NCBI RefSeq assembly: GCF_025165815.1 | Contig: NZ_JAFFZE010000016.1 | Location: forward strand, 62,001-126,000 | DNA: 64,000 nt | DNA from: Actinophytocola gossypii | GTDB lineage: Bacteria > Actinomycetota > Actinomycetes > Mycobacteriales > Pseudonocardiaceae | Direction of reading: 5' to 3' | Shown: positions 33,472 to 39,964 of the stretch, piece by piece | Layout of the letters: each line of letters starts with the position of its first letter | Numbering within the stretch: the stretch's first letter is position 1 | The notes under the pieces: generated by a model | Seen by the model: the letters and a program-made list of their open reading frames with translations, nothing else | Database searches by the model: none | Told to the model about the DNA's origin: nothing | Position numbers and translations under genes: made by a program

Positions 33472-34218
33472 GTGGAGTTCGGTGGGTACGTCGCGGAGGT
33501 CGAGGGGCAGGCGGGGGCGTTTCGGGCGGCGGCGGTGAGCGCCGGACCGGACGCGCCGGTGCCGACGTGCCAGGACTGGACGGTGCACAAGCTCGTCCGG
33601 CACCTGGCGAAGGTCTACAACTGGGTGTGCAAGTCGCTGGTGGCCCCGCCGGAGTCGGAGCGCCTGCACCCGGACCAGGCGCCCGAGCCGTGGGACGAGC
33701 TGCTCGGCTGGTTCGACGAGCAGCTGGCCACCATGGTGGACGGGCTGCGTGCCGCCGGGCCGGACGCTCCGGCGTGGGTGTTCGACCCGACGTCCGCGTC
33801 CACGGCGGCGTTCTGGGCACGGCGGCAGGCGCACGAGACCGCGATCCACCGGCTCGACGCCGAACACGCCGCCGCCGGCTCGGACCGGGCGGACGCGGTG
33901 CCCTCGCTGGTGTTCGAACCCGCGTTCGCGGCGGACGGGATCGACGAGCTGCTGGTGCTGATGGTCCCGCGCCGGCTCGCCCGCGAGCTGCCGGACGTCG
34001 AGGGCACCGTGCTGTTCCACGCCGCCGACGCGGGCCGCGCGTGGCTGGTGGAGCTGACTCCGGGCGGGGTACCGGTGATCGGCCCGGCCGACGAGATCGA
34101 CACCGACGCGTCCGTGGTCGGCACGGCCGACGCGGTCTACCGGGCCGCCTGGCACCGCCCGAGCACCGCGATCACCACCGGCGACCGCACGCTCGTCGAC
34201 GCCCTGCGCACGCCGTGA
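33472..34218 (+). CDS. Maleylpyruvate isomerase-family (MDMPI) mycothiol-dependent protein
   Basis: A 248-residue DinB-like protein of the mycothiol-dependent maleylpyruvate isomerase family. The N-terminal four-helix part shows TCQDWTVHKLVRHLAKVYNW (metal-ligand His near 44). The second cluster is AFWARRQAHETAIHRLDAE with the His/Glu/His/Asp set of the family (near 115-133). Such proteins use mycothiol as cofactor in isomerase, transferase or detoxification reactions; mshA in this window fits. The specific reaction is unknown. The next gene overlaps by four bases. Confidence 0.82.
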   Translation: MEFGGYVAEVEGQAGAFRAAAVSAGPDAPVPTCQDWTVHKLVRHLAKVYNWVCKSLVAPPESERLHPDQAPEPWDELLGWFDEQLATMVDGLRAAGPDAPAWVFDPTSASTAAFWARRQAHETAIHRLDAEHAAAGSDRADAVPSLVFEPAFAADGIDELLVLMVPRRLARELPDVEGTVLFHAADAGRAWLVELTPGGVPVIGPADEIDTDASVVGTADAVYRAAWHRPSTAITTGDRTLVDALRTP

Positions 34219-34589
34219 ACCGCCGGTACGGGGTCGCCGTGCTCGCGGTCGCCCTGCTGGCCGGCGGCTGCGCGGAGGTGGACGAGGCGGTGGACCAGGT
34301 GAACACCGTCAAGGACAAGGCGACGGTCTGCGCGGAGGCGCTGGGCCTCGCCGACCTGAACCCGCTGGTGGACCCGGAGCGGCTGCGGGCCAGGGCCGAG
34401 GACAAGGAGCGGCGGTTCCGCGAGCTGGCCCAGGACGTGGCCGACCAGGACGTGAAGAACTCGCTGCTCGGCATCGCCGACTCGTACGTCGAGGTGCAGA
34501 AGAACCGCTACGAGGACATGTCGATCGTGGCCAGGTGGGCCAAGCGCAACACCGAACGCCTGGACGCCCTGCGCCGGGCCTGCACCTAG
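34215..34589 (+). CDS. Small putative lipoprotein
   Basis: A 124-residue protein with a lipoprotein signal (MNRRYGVAVLAVALLAGGC; Cys near 19) followed by a helical domain of ~100 residues (VDQVNTVKDKATVCAEALGL, VKNSLLGIADSYVEVQKNRY). It contains two further cysteines, near the start and the end of that domain, which could pair. It starts at GTG inside the stop of the MDMPI gene. No family recognised. Confidence 0.65.
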   Translation: MNRRYGVAVLAVALLAGGCAEVDEAVDQVNTVKDKATVCAEALGLADLNPLVDPERLRARAEDKERRFRELAQDVADQDVKNSLLGIADSYVEVQKNRYEDMSIVARWAKRNTERLDALRRACT

Positions 34590-34596
34590 CTCGTGG

Positions 34597-35139
34597 CTAG
34601 CGCCCGAGCCCTTCGACGACCTCCGCGCCGGGCAGCGCGGCCAGCACCGGGCCGGGCACCAGGAGCTTCCCGCCGCGTACGCCGCTGCCGATGACCAGCT
34701 CGGGCGCCTCGGCGACGGCCGGGTCGAGCAGCAGCGGCCACTGCGCCGGCAGGCCGATCGGGGTGATGCCGCCGTAGGCCATGCCGGTCAGCTCCACGGC
34801 GGTGTCCATCGGCGCGAAGGACGCCTTGCGCACGTCCAGCCTGCGCCGGACCACGCCGTTGACGTCGGCGCGGGTGGTGGCGAGCACCAGGCACGCGGCG
34901 AACCGCTCCTCGCCGGCGCGCTTGCCGGCGACCACGACACAGTTGGCCGACGCGGCCAGCGGCGAGTTGTAGGCGGCGCAGAACTCGGCGGTGTCGGCCA
35001 GGTCCGGGTCGATCTCGACGGCGGCGATCCGGTCGGCGTCCGGCAGCGCGGCCAGGGCCTTCGCCACCGGTTCGGCGAGCAGGTCGGGGCGGTCCAGGGC
35101 CGGCTGGGGCGTCAGCGACCCGGCGATCGTCCAGTTCAC
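34597..35139 (-). CDS. YbaK/ProX-type aminoacyl-tRNA deacylase-like protein
   Basis: A 180-residue protein of the YbaK/prolyl-tRNA editing family, which clears mischarged Cys- or Ala-tRNA(Pro). Visible features are ANCVVVAGKRAGEERFAACL with the conserved Lys, then TTRADVNGVVRRRLDVRKAS and the GITPIGLPAQWPLLLD motif near the C-terminus, a hallmark of the family. GTG at 35139 overlaps the upstream DUF2516 stop as GTGA. Specificity cannot be read here. Confidence 0.85.
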   Translation of the reverse strand: MNWTIAGSLTPQPALDRPDLLAEPVAKALAALPDADRIAAVEIDPDLADTAEFCAAYNSPLAASANCVVVAGKRAGEERFAACLVLATTRADVNGVVRRRLDVRKASFAPMDTAVELTGMAYGGITPIGLPAQWPLLLDPAVAEAPELVIGSGVRGGKLLVPGPVLAALPGAEVVEGLGR

Positions 35140-35432
35140 CACTTCTGCCCGCCGCGCTGCACCTCGATCAGCCTCGGTCGTACGTCGACGATGTAGACGA
35201 GCGCCGCGACCAGCCCGGCGATCCAGAAGATCCAGCCGATACCGGCGAAGCTGAACAGCAGCAGCGCCACCGCGGCGCCGCCGGTGATGCCCAGCCAGGC
35301 GGGCTTGGTGAGCCGATCGATGGCCTGGTACGCGTCCGGGCGCTGCATCATGGCGTGGACGAACGCGAAGACGCCGACCGGCACAGCGGCCCAGTCGATG
35401 ATCGTCAAGATCAGTAGCGCTTCGTACGGCAC
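35136..35432 (-). CDS. DUF2516 family membrane protein
   Basis: A 98-residue actinobacterial membrane protein with three predicted helices (LILTIIDWAAVPVGVFAFVH, AWLGITGGAAVALLLFSFAG, IFWIAGLVAALVYIV). DUF2516 follows the hbhA-like gene in mycobacteria as well (Rv0476). Function unknown. Confidence 0.85.
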   Translation of the reverse strand: MPYEALLILTIIDWAAVPVGVFAFVHAMMQRPDAYQAIDRLTKPAWLGITGGAAVALLLFSFAGIGWIFWIAGLVAALVYIVDVRPRLIEVQRGGQKW

Positions 35433-35540
35433 CTCCCCAGACTACGTGCGCACCGGAGCGGGTGACCAGCGGACCACGCACTTGAGACACACCACGCCCC
35501 GCCTCCGAAAGCGGACGCGGGGCGTGACGGGCGTGCGGAC

Positions 35541-36203
35541 CTACTTCTTGGGGGCCGGCTTGGTCCCGTTGGTCTTGCGGGTGGTGGTCGCGGGCTTGCG
35601 CGGCGCGGTGCGGTTCGCGGCCTTGCGGCTGGTGCTGCGCACCTCGTGGGCCACGTCGTCGCCGAGCTCCTCGATGGTCTCGGCGGCCTCGGCGGCGACC
35701 TTCTGCGCGTCCCGGGCGGTCTTCTCGCCGACCGAGCGGGTCTGCCGGGTGACCTTGGCCAGCACCTCGTCGGCCAGCTCGCGGGCGTCGCCCGCCACGT
35801 CGCCGACCCGCTCCTGCAGGGTGGCGATGGCCTCCTCGAGCTGGTCCAGCGCGCGGCGGACCTGCGGCTGGGCCTTGAGCTTGTCCAGCGCGTCCTCGCC
35901 CTGGTCGGCCAGCTTCTGGTACAGCTTCTGCGCGGCGTCGGTGTACTCGTCGACCAGCTTGCGCAGCTCGGCCGGGTCGAGGCGGTCGCGGACGCCGGCC
36001 AGGTCGCGGGGCAGCTCGTCGACGGCACCACGGGCGGCGCCGGCCGAGTCGTTCACCCGGGTGCGGGTCTTGCCTACGGCGTCGCGCACGGCCTGGGTGG
36101 CCAGGTCGCCGGCGCCGAGCGCGGCCAGCAGCGGGGTGCGGAGCACCTCGACGGCCTGCTCGCTCGCCTTGCGGACGTCCTCACTCTTGGGCAGGGCAAC
36201 CAT
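35541..36203 (-). CDS. HbhA-like helical protein with Lys-rich tail
   Basis: A 220-residue, almost entirely helical protein. It starts MVALPKSEDVRKASEQAVEV and forms a long coiled coil to about 185, then a Lys/Thr/Pro/Ala tail ending in TKPAPKK. This is the layout of the mycobacterial heparin-binding haemagglutinin HbhA (Rv0475), including its position after an XRE regulator and before DUF2516. Outside mycobacteria its role may be structural or in lipid-body binding. The ATG at 36203 with GGAG upstream is preferred over a GTG at 36212. Confidence 0.8.
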   Translation of the reverse strand: MVALPKSEDVRKASEQAVEVLRTPLLAALGAGDLATQAVRDAVGKTRTRVNDSAGAARGAVDELPRDLAGVRDRLDPAELRKLVDEYTDAAQKLYQKLADQGEDALDKLKAQPQVRRALDQLEEAIATLQERVGDVAGDARELADEVLAKVTRQTRSVGEKTARDAQKVAAEAAETIEELGDDVAHEVRSTSRKAANRTAPRKPATTTRKTNGTKPAPKK

Positions 36204-36208
36204 GTCTC

Positions 36209-36604
36209 TCACTCCACTGGGGGCTGTTCGGAAGTCGCGTTCTCTCGGCGGAACGACTCGTACACGTCGAGCAGGATCTGCTTCTGACGTTCGGTCAGCG
36301 CGTCGTCGGCACGCACCGCGTCGACCACCGGGCCGCCGTGCGGGACATCGAGGATGCCGGCCTGCACGTACAGCGCCTCGGCCGAGATCCGCAGACCCTT
36401 GGCGATCTGCTGGAGGATCTCCGCGGACGGCTTCCGCAGGCCTCGCTCGATCTGGCTGAGGTAGGGGTTGGACACCCCGGCGAGCTTGGACAGCTGCCGC
36501 AGCGAGATCTTGGCCGACGCCCGCTGCTGCTTGATGTACTCGCCGATGTCCCGCCCGAGGTCGGTGACCCTGCCGGTGACGCCGGACTGCTCCTGGTCAC
36601 TCAT
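36209..36604 (-). CDS. XRE-family transcriptional regulator, Rv0474-like
   Basis: A 131-residue regulator. The HTH_3 domain covers about 18-75 (IGEYIKQQRASAKISLRQLS, AGVSNPYLSQIERGLRKPSA). The C-terminal helix LTERQKQILLDVYESFRREN is characteristic of this actinobacterial group. The ATG at 36604 has GGAGG eight bases upstream. It precedes the HbhA-like gene by five bases (operon). The palindromic region upstream (36644-36676) is its likely operator. Confidence 0.85.
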   Translation of the reverse strand: MSDQEQSGVTGRVTDLGRDIGEYIKQQRASAKISLRQLSKLAGVSNPYLSQIERGLRKPSAEILQQIAKGLRISAEALYVQAGILDVPHGGPVVDAVRADDALTERQKQILLDVYESFRRENATSEQPPVE

Positions 36605-36643
36605 CGTGGTCACCTCCTCGCGACACCATCGACGGTACGCGCG

Positions 36644-36676
36644 AGTGCTAGCAGTTGCAAGCGCAGTGCTTGCGCT
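36644..36676 (-). promoter_or_regulatory. Repeat-rich operator upstream of the XRE/hbhA operon
   Basis: AGTGCTAGCA (36644-36653) and AGTGCTTGCG (36665-36674) are near-identical direct repeats 21 bp apart. Overlapping palindromes TGCTAGCA and GCAAGC-N5-GCTTGC lie in the same stretch. This is a likely XRE binding region. Confidence 0.5.
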
Positions 36677-36692
36677 GGTGGCGTGGGTCCGG

Positions 36693-37328
36693 TCACACGC
36701 CGAGCAGGCCCCACACCCAGCGGGCGACCGCGTCGGCGGTGTCCTCGACGGTGCGCTGCGTGGTGTCCAGCAGGCGCATCGGGGGCTTGGTGTCCGCGTG
36801 CTCGGCGAGCACCCAGTCGTTGAACTCGAGCATCTCCTCGATGCGGTCGGCGTCCCACCCGCGCCACGCCGGGCGGGCGCGCAGCCGCGCGCGCAGCACC
36901 TCGGGGGCGCAGGTCAGCGCCAGGTAGTGGATGTCGGCGAAGAGCACGCGCTCCGGCCAGTGCTCGAACTGCGGCGGCGCGACGGTCCCGCACAGCACCA
37001 CCGGGCGACCGTTCTGGCCGACGCTGGCCGCGAGGCGCAGCCAGGTCTGCCGGAACGCCGCGGAGTCGCCGGTGGGATCGCGCAACGCGCCGACCCACAG
37101 CAGGTCCTGCTCCAGGACCACGCAGCGGTCGGCGAGCCGGTCGACGAGCAGCCGACCGACGGTGGTCTTGCCGGTGCCACTCGGCCCGGTCAGCGCGAAC
37201 AGCGGGAGGCGCCGGAACGGCTCTCGGTGCCCACAGGAGGCGCAGACGAGAACCGTTCCGGCGGCGTCGGTCTCGACCCGCGGTTCGTCGGTCCAGATCC
37301 CGCAGTCGGCACAGATCATCGGGTTCAT
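36693..37328 (-). CDS. Zinc-ribbon fused P-loop nucleoside-kinase-like protein
   Basis: A 211-residue protein. The first ~35 residues carry two CxxC knuckles (MICADCG and VLVCASCGHREP), a zinc ribbon. Then a P-loop kinase domain follows: LFALTGPSGTGKTTVGRLLV (Walker A near 46-53), VVLEQDLLWVGAL, and a lid-like segment RARLRARPAWRGWD. Broadly it resembles shikimate or nucleotide kinases of the AAA_17/AAA_33 groups. The ribbon fused to a small kinase is unusual. It is 16 bases downstream of another small zinc-knuckle gene. Substrate unknown. Confidence 0.72.
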   Translation of the reverse strand: MNPMICADCGIWTDEPRVETDAAGTVLVCASCGHREPFRRLPLFALTGPSGTGKTTVGRLLVDRLADRCVVLEQDLLWVGALRDPTGDSAAFRQTWLRLAASVGQNGRPVVLCGTVAPPQFEHWPERVLFADIHYLALTCAPEVLRARLRARPAWRGWDADRIEEMLEFNDWVLAEHADTKPPMRLLDTTQRTVEDTADAVARWVWGLLGV

Positions 37329-37344
37329 CTGTGCGTCCCGGGGA

Positions 37345-37695
37345 TCAGTCGAACAACTGCTCCAGGAAGCTCTTGCGGCGCCGGTGGCCGTGGTGGCCAC
37401 CGTGTGCACCGTGCCCGCCGTGGTAGCCGCGCGGGGAGTCGGAGTAGCCGTAGCCACGCGGCGAGTCCCGGTAGTAGCCGCCGCCGGCGGGCGGGGGCGG
37501 CGGAGGCGGCGGGGCGCCCGGCCCCGGCTGGTACGGCGGCGGCGCGGCCTGGGCGGAGTACTGACGCTCGGCGTTCAGGATCGACTCGAGCTCACCCCGA
37601 TCCAGGAAGATCCCGCGACAGCTGTCGCACTGGTCGATGTGGATGCCTTGGCGGTCCACGGTGCGCATGGTGTTCTGGCACTTCGGGCAAATCAC
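37345..37695 (-). CDS. TFIIB-type zinc-ribbon protein
   Basis: A 116-residue protein. The zf-TFIIB-like ribbon is at the N-terminus: CPKCQNTMRTVDRQGIHIDQ then CDSCRGIFLDRGELESIL. The rest is low-complexity: a Pro run, a Gly/Tyr/His stretch and a short basic end. This family is widespread and uncharacterised. The GTG at 37695 has no ribosome site but lies seven bases after TAACCT. It forms an operon with the zinc-ribbon kinase gene. Confidence 0.82.
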   Translation of the reverse strand: MICPKCQNTMRTVDRQGIHIDQCDSCRGIFLDRGELESILNAERQYSAQAAPPPYQPGPGAPPPPPPPPAGGGYYRDSPRGYGYSDSPRGYHGGHGAHGGHHGHRRRKSFLEQLFD

Positions 37696-37702
37696 ACATG
37701 CA

Positions 37703-37708
37703 AGGTTA
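37703..37708 (-). promoter_or_regulatory. Leaderless -10 for the zf-TFIIB gene
   Basis: TAACCT on the minus strand, seven bases before the GTG at 37695. Confidence 0.5.
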
Positions 37709-37727
37709 CGCAGATCGGCATGACCTC

Positions 37728-37774
37728 GACCACAGGTGTGCGACACGCACACGAGACCGGGTCGAGCTGTGGTC
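37728..37774. promoter_or_regulatory. Nested palindromes in the bdhA/zf-TFIIB gap
   Basis: GACCACAG (37728-37735) and CTGTGGTC (37767-37774) are perfect inverted repeats. Just inside the left arm lies GTGTGCG-ACA-CGCACAC (37736-37752). CTCGACC and GGTCGAG form a third overlapping pair. All are in the 125-bp divergent region. Confidence 0.5.
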
Positions 37775-37807
37775 CTTCGACACATGGTCCGGGGCTCTGA
37801 CCCTACC

Positions 37808-37813
37808 TAGCGT
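37808..37813 (+). promoter_or_regulatory. Leaderless -10 for the 3-hydroxybutyrate dehydrogenase gene
   Basis: TAGCGT lies seven bases before the ATG at 37821, with no ribosome site. Confidence 0.5.
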
Positions 37814-37820
37814 TGCCGGT

Positions 37821-38585
37821 ATGGATCGTGGCCCAGCTCACATCGACCTGGCCGGCCGCGTCGCGCTGGTCACCGGCGGCGGCAGCGGGATCGGCCGCGC
37901 CTGCGTGCGGGCTCTCGCCGGTGCCGGCGCGACCGTGCACGTGGTCGACCGGGACGCCGAGTCGGCCAAGGAGGCCGCCGCCGAGGTCGACGGCGTCGCG
38001 CACGTCGTCGACCTGGTCGACGGGGCCGCGATCGAGTCCCTGCCCACCGAGGTCGACGTGCTGGTCAACAACGCCGGCCTGCAGCACGTCGCGCCGCTGC
38101 ACGAGTTCCCACCGGAGACGTTCGCGCTGATCCAGCTGGTCATGGTGACCGCGCCGTTCCTGCTGGTCCGCCGCAGCCTGCCGCACATGTACGCCGGCGG
38201 CTGGGGCCGGATCGTGCACGTCTCCAGCGCGCACGGCCGCCGCGCCAGCGCGTTCAAAGCCGCCTACGTCACCGCCAAGCACGGTCTCGAGGGCCTGTCC
38301 AAGGTCGCCGCCGTCGAGGGCGCCCCGCACGGGGTGACCAGCAACTGCGTCGACCCCGGCTACGTGCGCACCCCGCTGGTCGAGCGGCAGATCGCGGCGC
38401 AGGCGGCGGCGCACGGGCTGGCCGAGGACGAGGTCGTCGAGAAGGTCCTGCTCGACCGCTCCCCGGTCAAGCGGCTGGTCGAGCCGGCCGAGGTCGCCGA
38501 GCTCGTGCTGTGGCTGTGCGGCGACCACGCCCGCTCCATCACCGGCGCGTCCGTGCCGCTCGACGGCGGCTGGACCGCCACCTGA
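37821..38585 (+). CDS. 3-hydroxybutyrate dehydrogenase, SDR family
   Basis: A 254-residue NAD-dependent SDR. The cofactor motif is ALVTGGGSGIGRACVRAL, then NNAGLQH, the catalytic VHVSSAHGRRAS and AAYVTAKHG. The N-terminal phrase and NNAGLQHVAPLHEFP with SSAHGRRASAFKAAYV closely fit 3-hydroxybutyrate dehydrogenases that interconvert (R)-3-hydroxybutyrate and acetoacetate. It is followed by an MHS-type symporter and a GAF/PucR regulator, a plausible unit for uptake and oxidation of a short organic acid. Confidence 0.85.
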   Translation: MDRGPAHIDLAGRVALVTGGGSGIGRACVRALAGAGATVHVVDRDAESAKEAAAEVDGVAHVVDLVDGAAIESLPTEVDVLVNNAGLQHVAPLHEFPPETFALIQLVMVTAPFLLVRRSLPHMYAGGWGRIVHVSSAHGRRASAFKAAYVTAKHGLEGLSKVAAVEGAPHGVTSNCVDPGYVRTPLVERQIAAQAAAHGLAEDEVVEKVLLDRSPVKRLVEPAEVAELVLWLCGDHARSITGASVPLDGGWTAT

Positions 38586-38617
38586 CATCCCACCCCCGAC
38601 GAAGTGTGGTGAGAAAC

Positions 38618-39964
38618 ATGAGCTCCCTGCCCACCAGCTCAGGCAAGCACTCACTGGCCAGGATCGTGTCCGCGAGCATGATCGGCACCACGATCGAGTG
38701 GTACGACTTCTTCCTCTACGGCTCCGCCGCCGCGATCGTGTTCAACACGCTGTTCTTCCCGACCTTCGACCCGCTCTCCGGCACCCTGCTCGCGTTCACC
38801 ACCTACGCCATCGGGTTCGCCGCGCGCCCGATCGGCGGGCTCGTGTTCGGGCACTTCGGCGACCGGGTCGGCCGCAAGAAGCTGCTCGTGGTCAGCCTGC
38901 TGCTGATGGGGGTGGCGACCTTCGGCATCGGGCTGCTGCCGACCTACTCGGCCATCGGGATCGCCGCGCCGCTGCTGCTCACGTTCCTGCGGCTGGTGCA
39001 GGGTTTCGCGCTCGGCGGCGAGTGGGGCGGCGCGGTGCTGATCGTGTCCGAGCACGGCGGCGCGCGGCGGCGCGGGTTCTGGGCGTCCTGGCCGCAGAGC
39101 GGCGCGCCGGGCGGGAACCTGCTGGCCACGGCGGTGCTCGCGATCCTGGCCGCGGTGCAGACCGAGGAGGCGTTCCTGGCCTGGGGCTGGCGGATCCCGT
39201 TCCTGCTGTCCGCGGTGCTCGTGGTGGTCGGGCTGTGGATCCGGCTCGCGGTGGCCGAGTCGCCGGTGTTCCTGGCGGCGGCGCGGCGGGCCGAGGAACG
39301 CGGGGTGGCGGAGAAGGCGCCGATCGTGCAGGTGTTCCGGCACAGCTGGCGCTCGGTGCTGATCGCGATGGGCGCGCGGATGGCGGAGAACGTGTCCTAC
39401 TACGTGATCACCGCGTTCATCCTGGTCTACATCACCCAGACGCTGGACCTGGATCGTTCGGTCGGGCTGAACGCGGTACTGATCGGCTCGGCGGTGCACT
39501 TCGTCACGATCCCGCTGTGGGGCCTGCTGTCCGACGTGGTCGGGCGGCGCGCGGTGTACCTGTTCGGCGCGGTCGCGATGGGCGTGTGGGGGTTCGTGTT
39601 CTTCGTGCTCCTGGACACCAGGTCGTTCGGCATCATGGTGTTCGCCACGACCGTCGGCCTGGTGCTGCACGGTGCCATGTACGGGCCGCAGGCGGCGTTC
39701 TTCGCGGAGCTGTTCGGCACCCGGGTGCGGTACTCCGGCGCGTCGGTCGGCTACCAGCTGGCCTCGATCGCGGCCGGCGGGGTGGCGCCGCTGATCGCGG
39801 TGGCCCTGCTGGACGCGTGGGACAGCACGCTGCCGGTGTCGCTGTACCTGGCGTCGATGTGCCTGCTCACCGTGGTCGCGGTGGTGCTCGCGAAGGAGAC
39901 CCGCGGCTCGACGTTGGAGGACGGCCAGGACGTGGTCGCCGAGGAGGTCCACCTGACACGATGA
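38618..39964 (+). CDS. MHS-family metabolite:H+ symporter (MFS)
   Basis: A 448-residue transporter with 12 predicted membrane helices. The opening SASMIGTTIEWYDFFLYGSA, the loop GHFGDRVGRKKLLV and RLVQGFALGGEWGGAVL are diagnostic of the metabolite:H+ symporter family, which imports dicarboxylates, ketoglutarate, shikimate or short-chain hydroxy-acids. With 3-hydroxybutyrate dehydrogenase upstream, 3-hydroxybutyrate or acetoacetate is the natural guess for the substrate. Its stop overlaps the next start (ATGA). Confidence 0.9.
   Translation: MSSLPTSSGKHSLARIVSASMIGTTIEWYDFFLYGSAAAIVFNTLFFPTFDPLSGTLLAFTTYAIGFAARPIGGLVFGHFGDRVGRKKLLVVSLLLMGVATFGIGLLPTYSAIGIAAPLLLTFLRLVQGFALGGEWGGAVLIVSEHGGARRRGFWASWPQSGAPGGNLLATAVLAILAAVQTEEAFLAWGWRIPFLLSAVLVVVGLWIRLAVAESPVFLAAARRAEERGVAEKAPIVQVFRHSWRSVLIAMGARMAENVSYYVITAFILVYITQTLDLDRSVGLNAVLIGSAVHFVTIPLWGLLSDVVGRRAVYLFGAVAMGVWGFVFFVLLDTRSFGIMVFATTVGLVLHGAMYGPQAAFFAELFGTRVRYSGASVGYQLASIAAGGVAPLIAVALLDAWDSTLPVSLYLASMCLLTVVAVVLAKETRGSTLEDGQDVVAEEVHLTR

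Noticed and set aside
36644-36653. CIRCE/HrcA site
   Set aside because: Only one half (GAGTGCTA) matches. The partner half at the required 9-bp spacing is absent.
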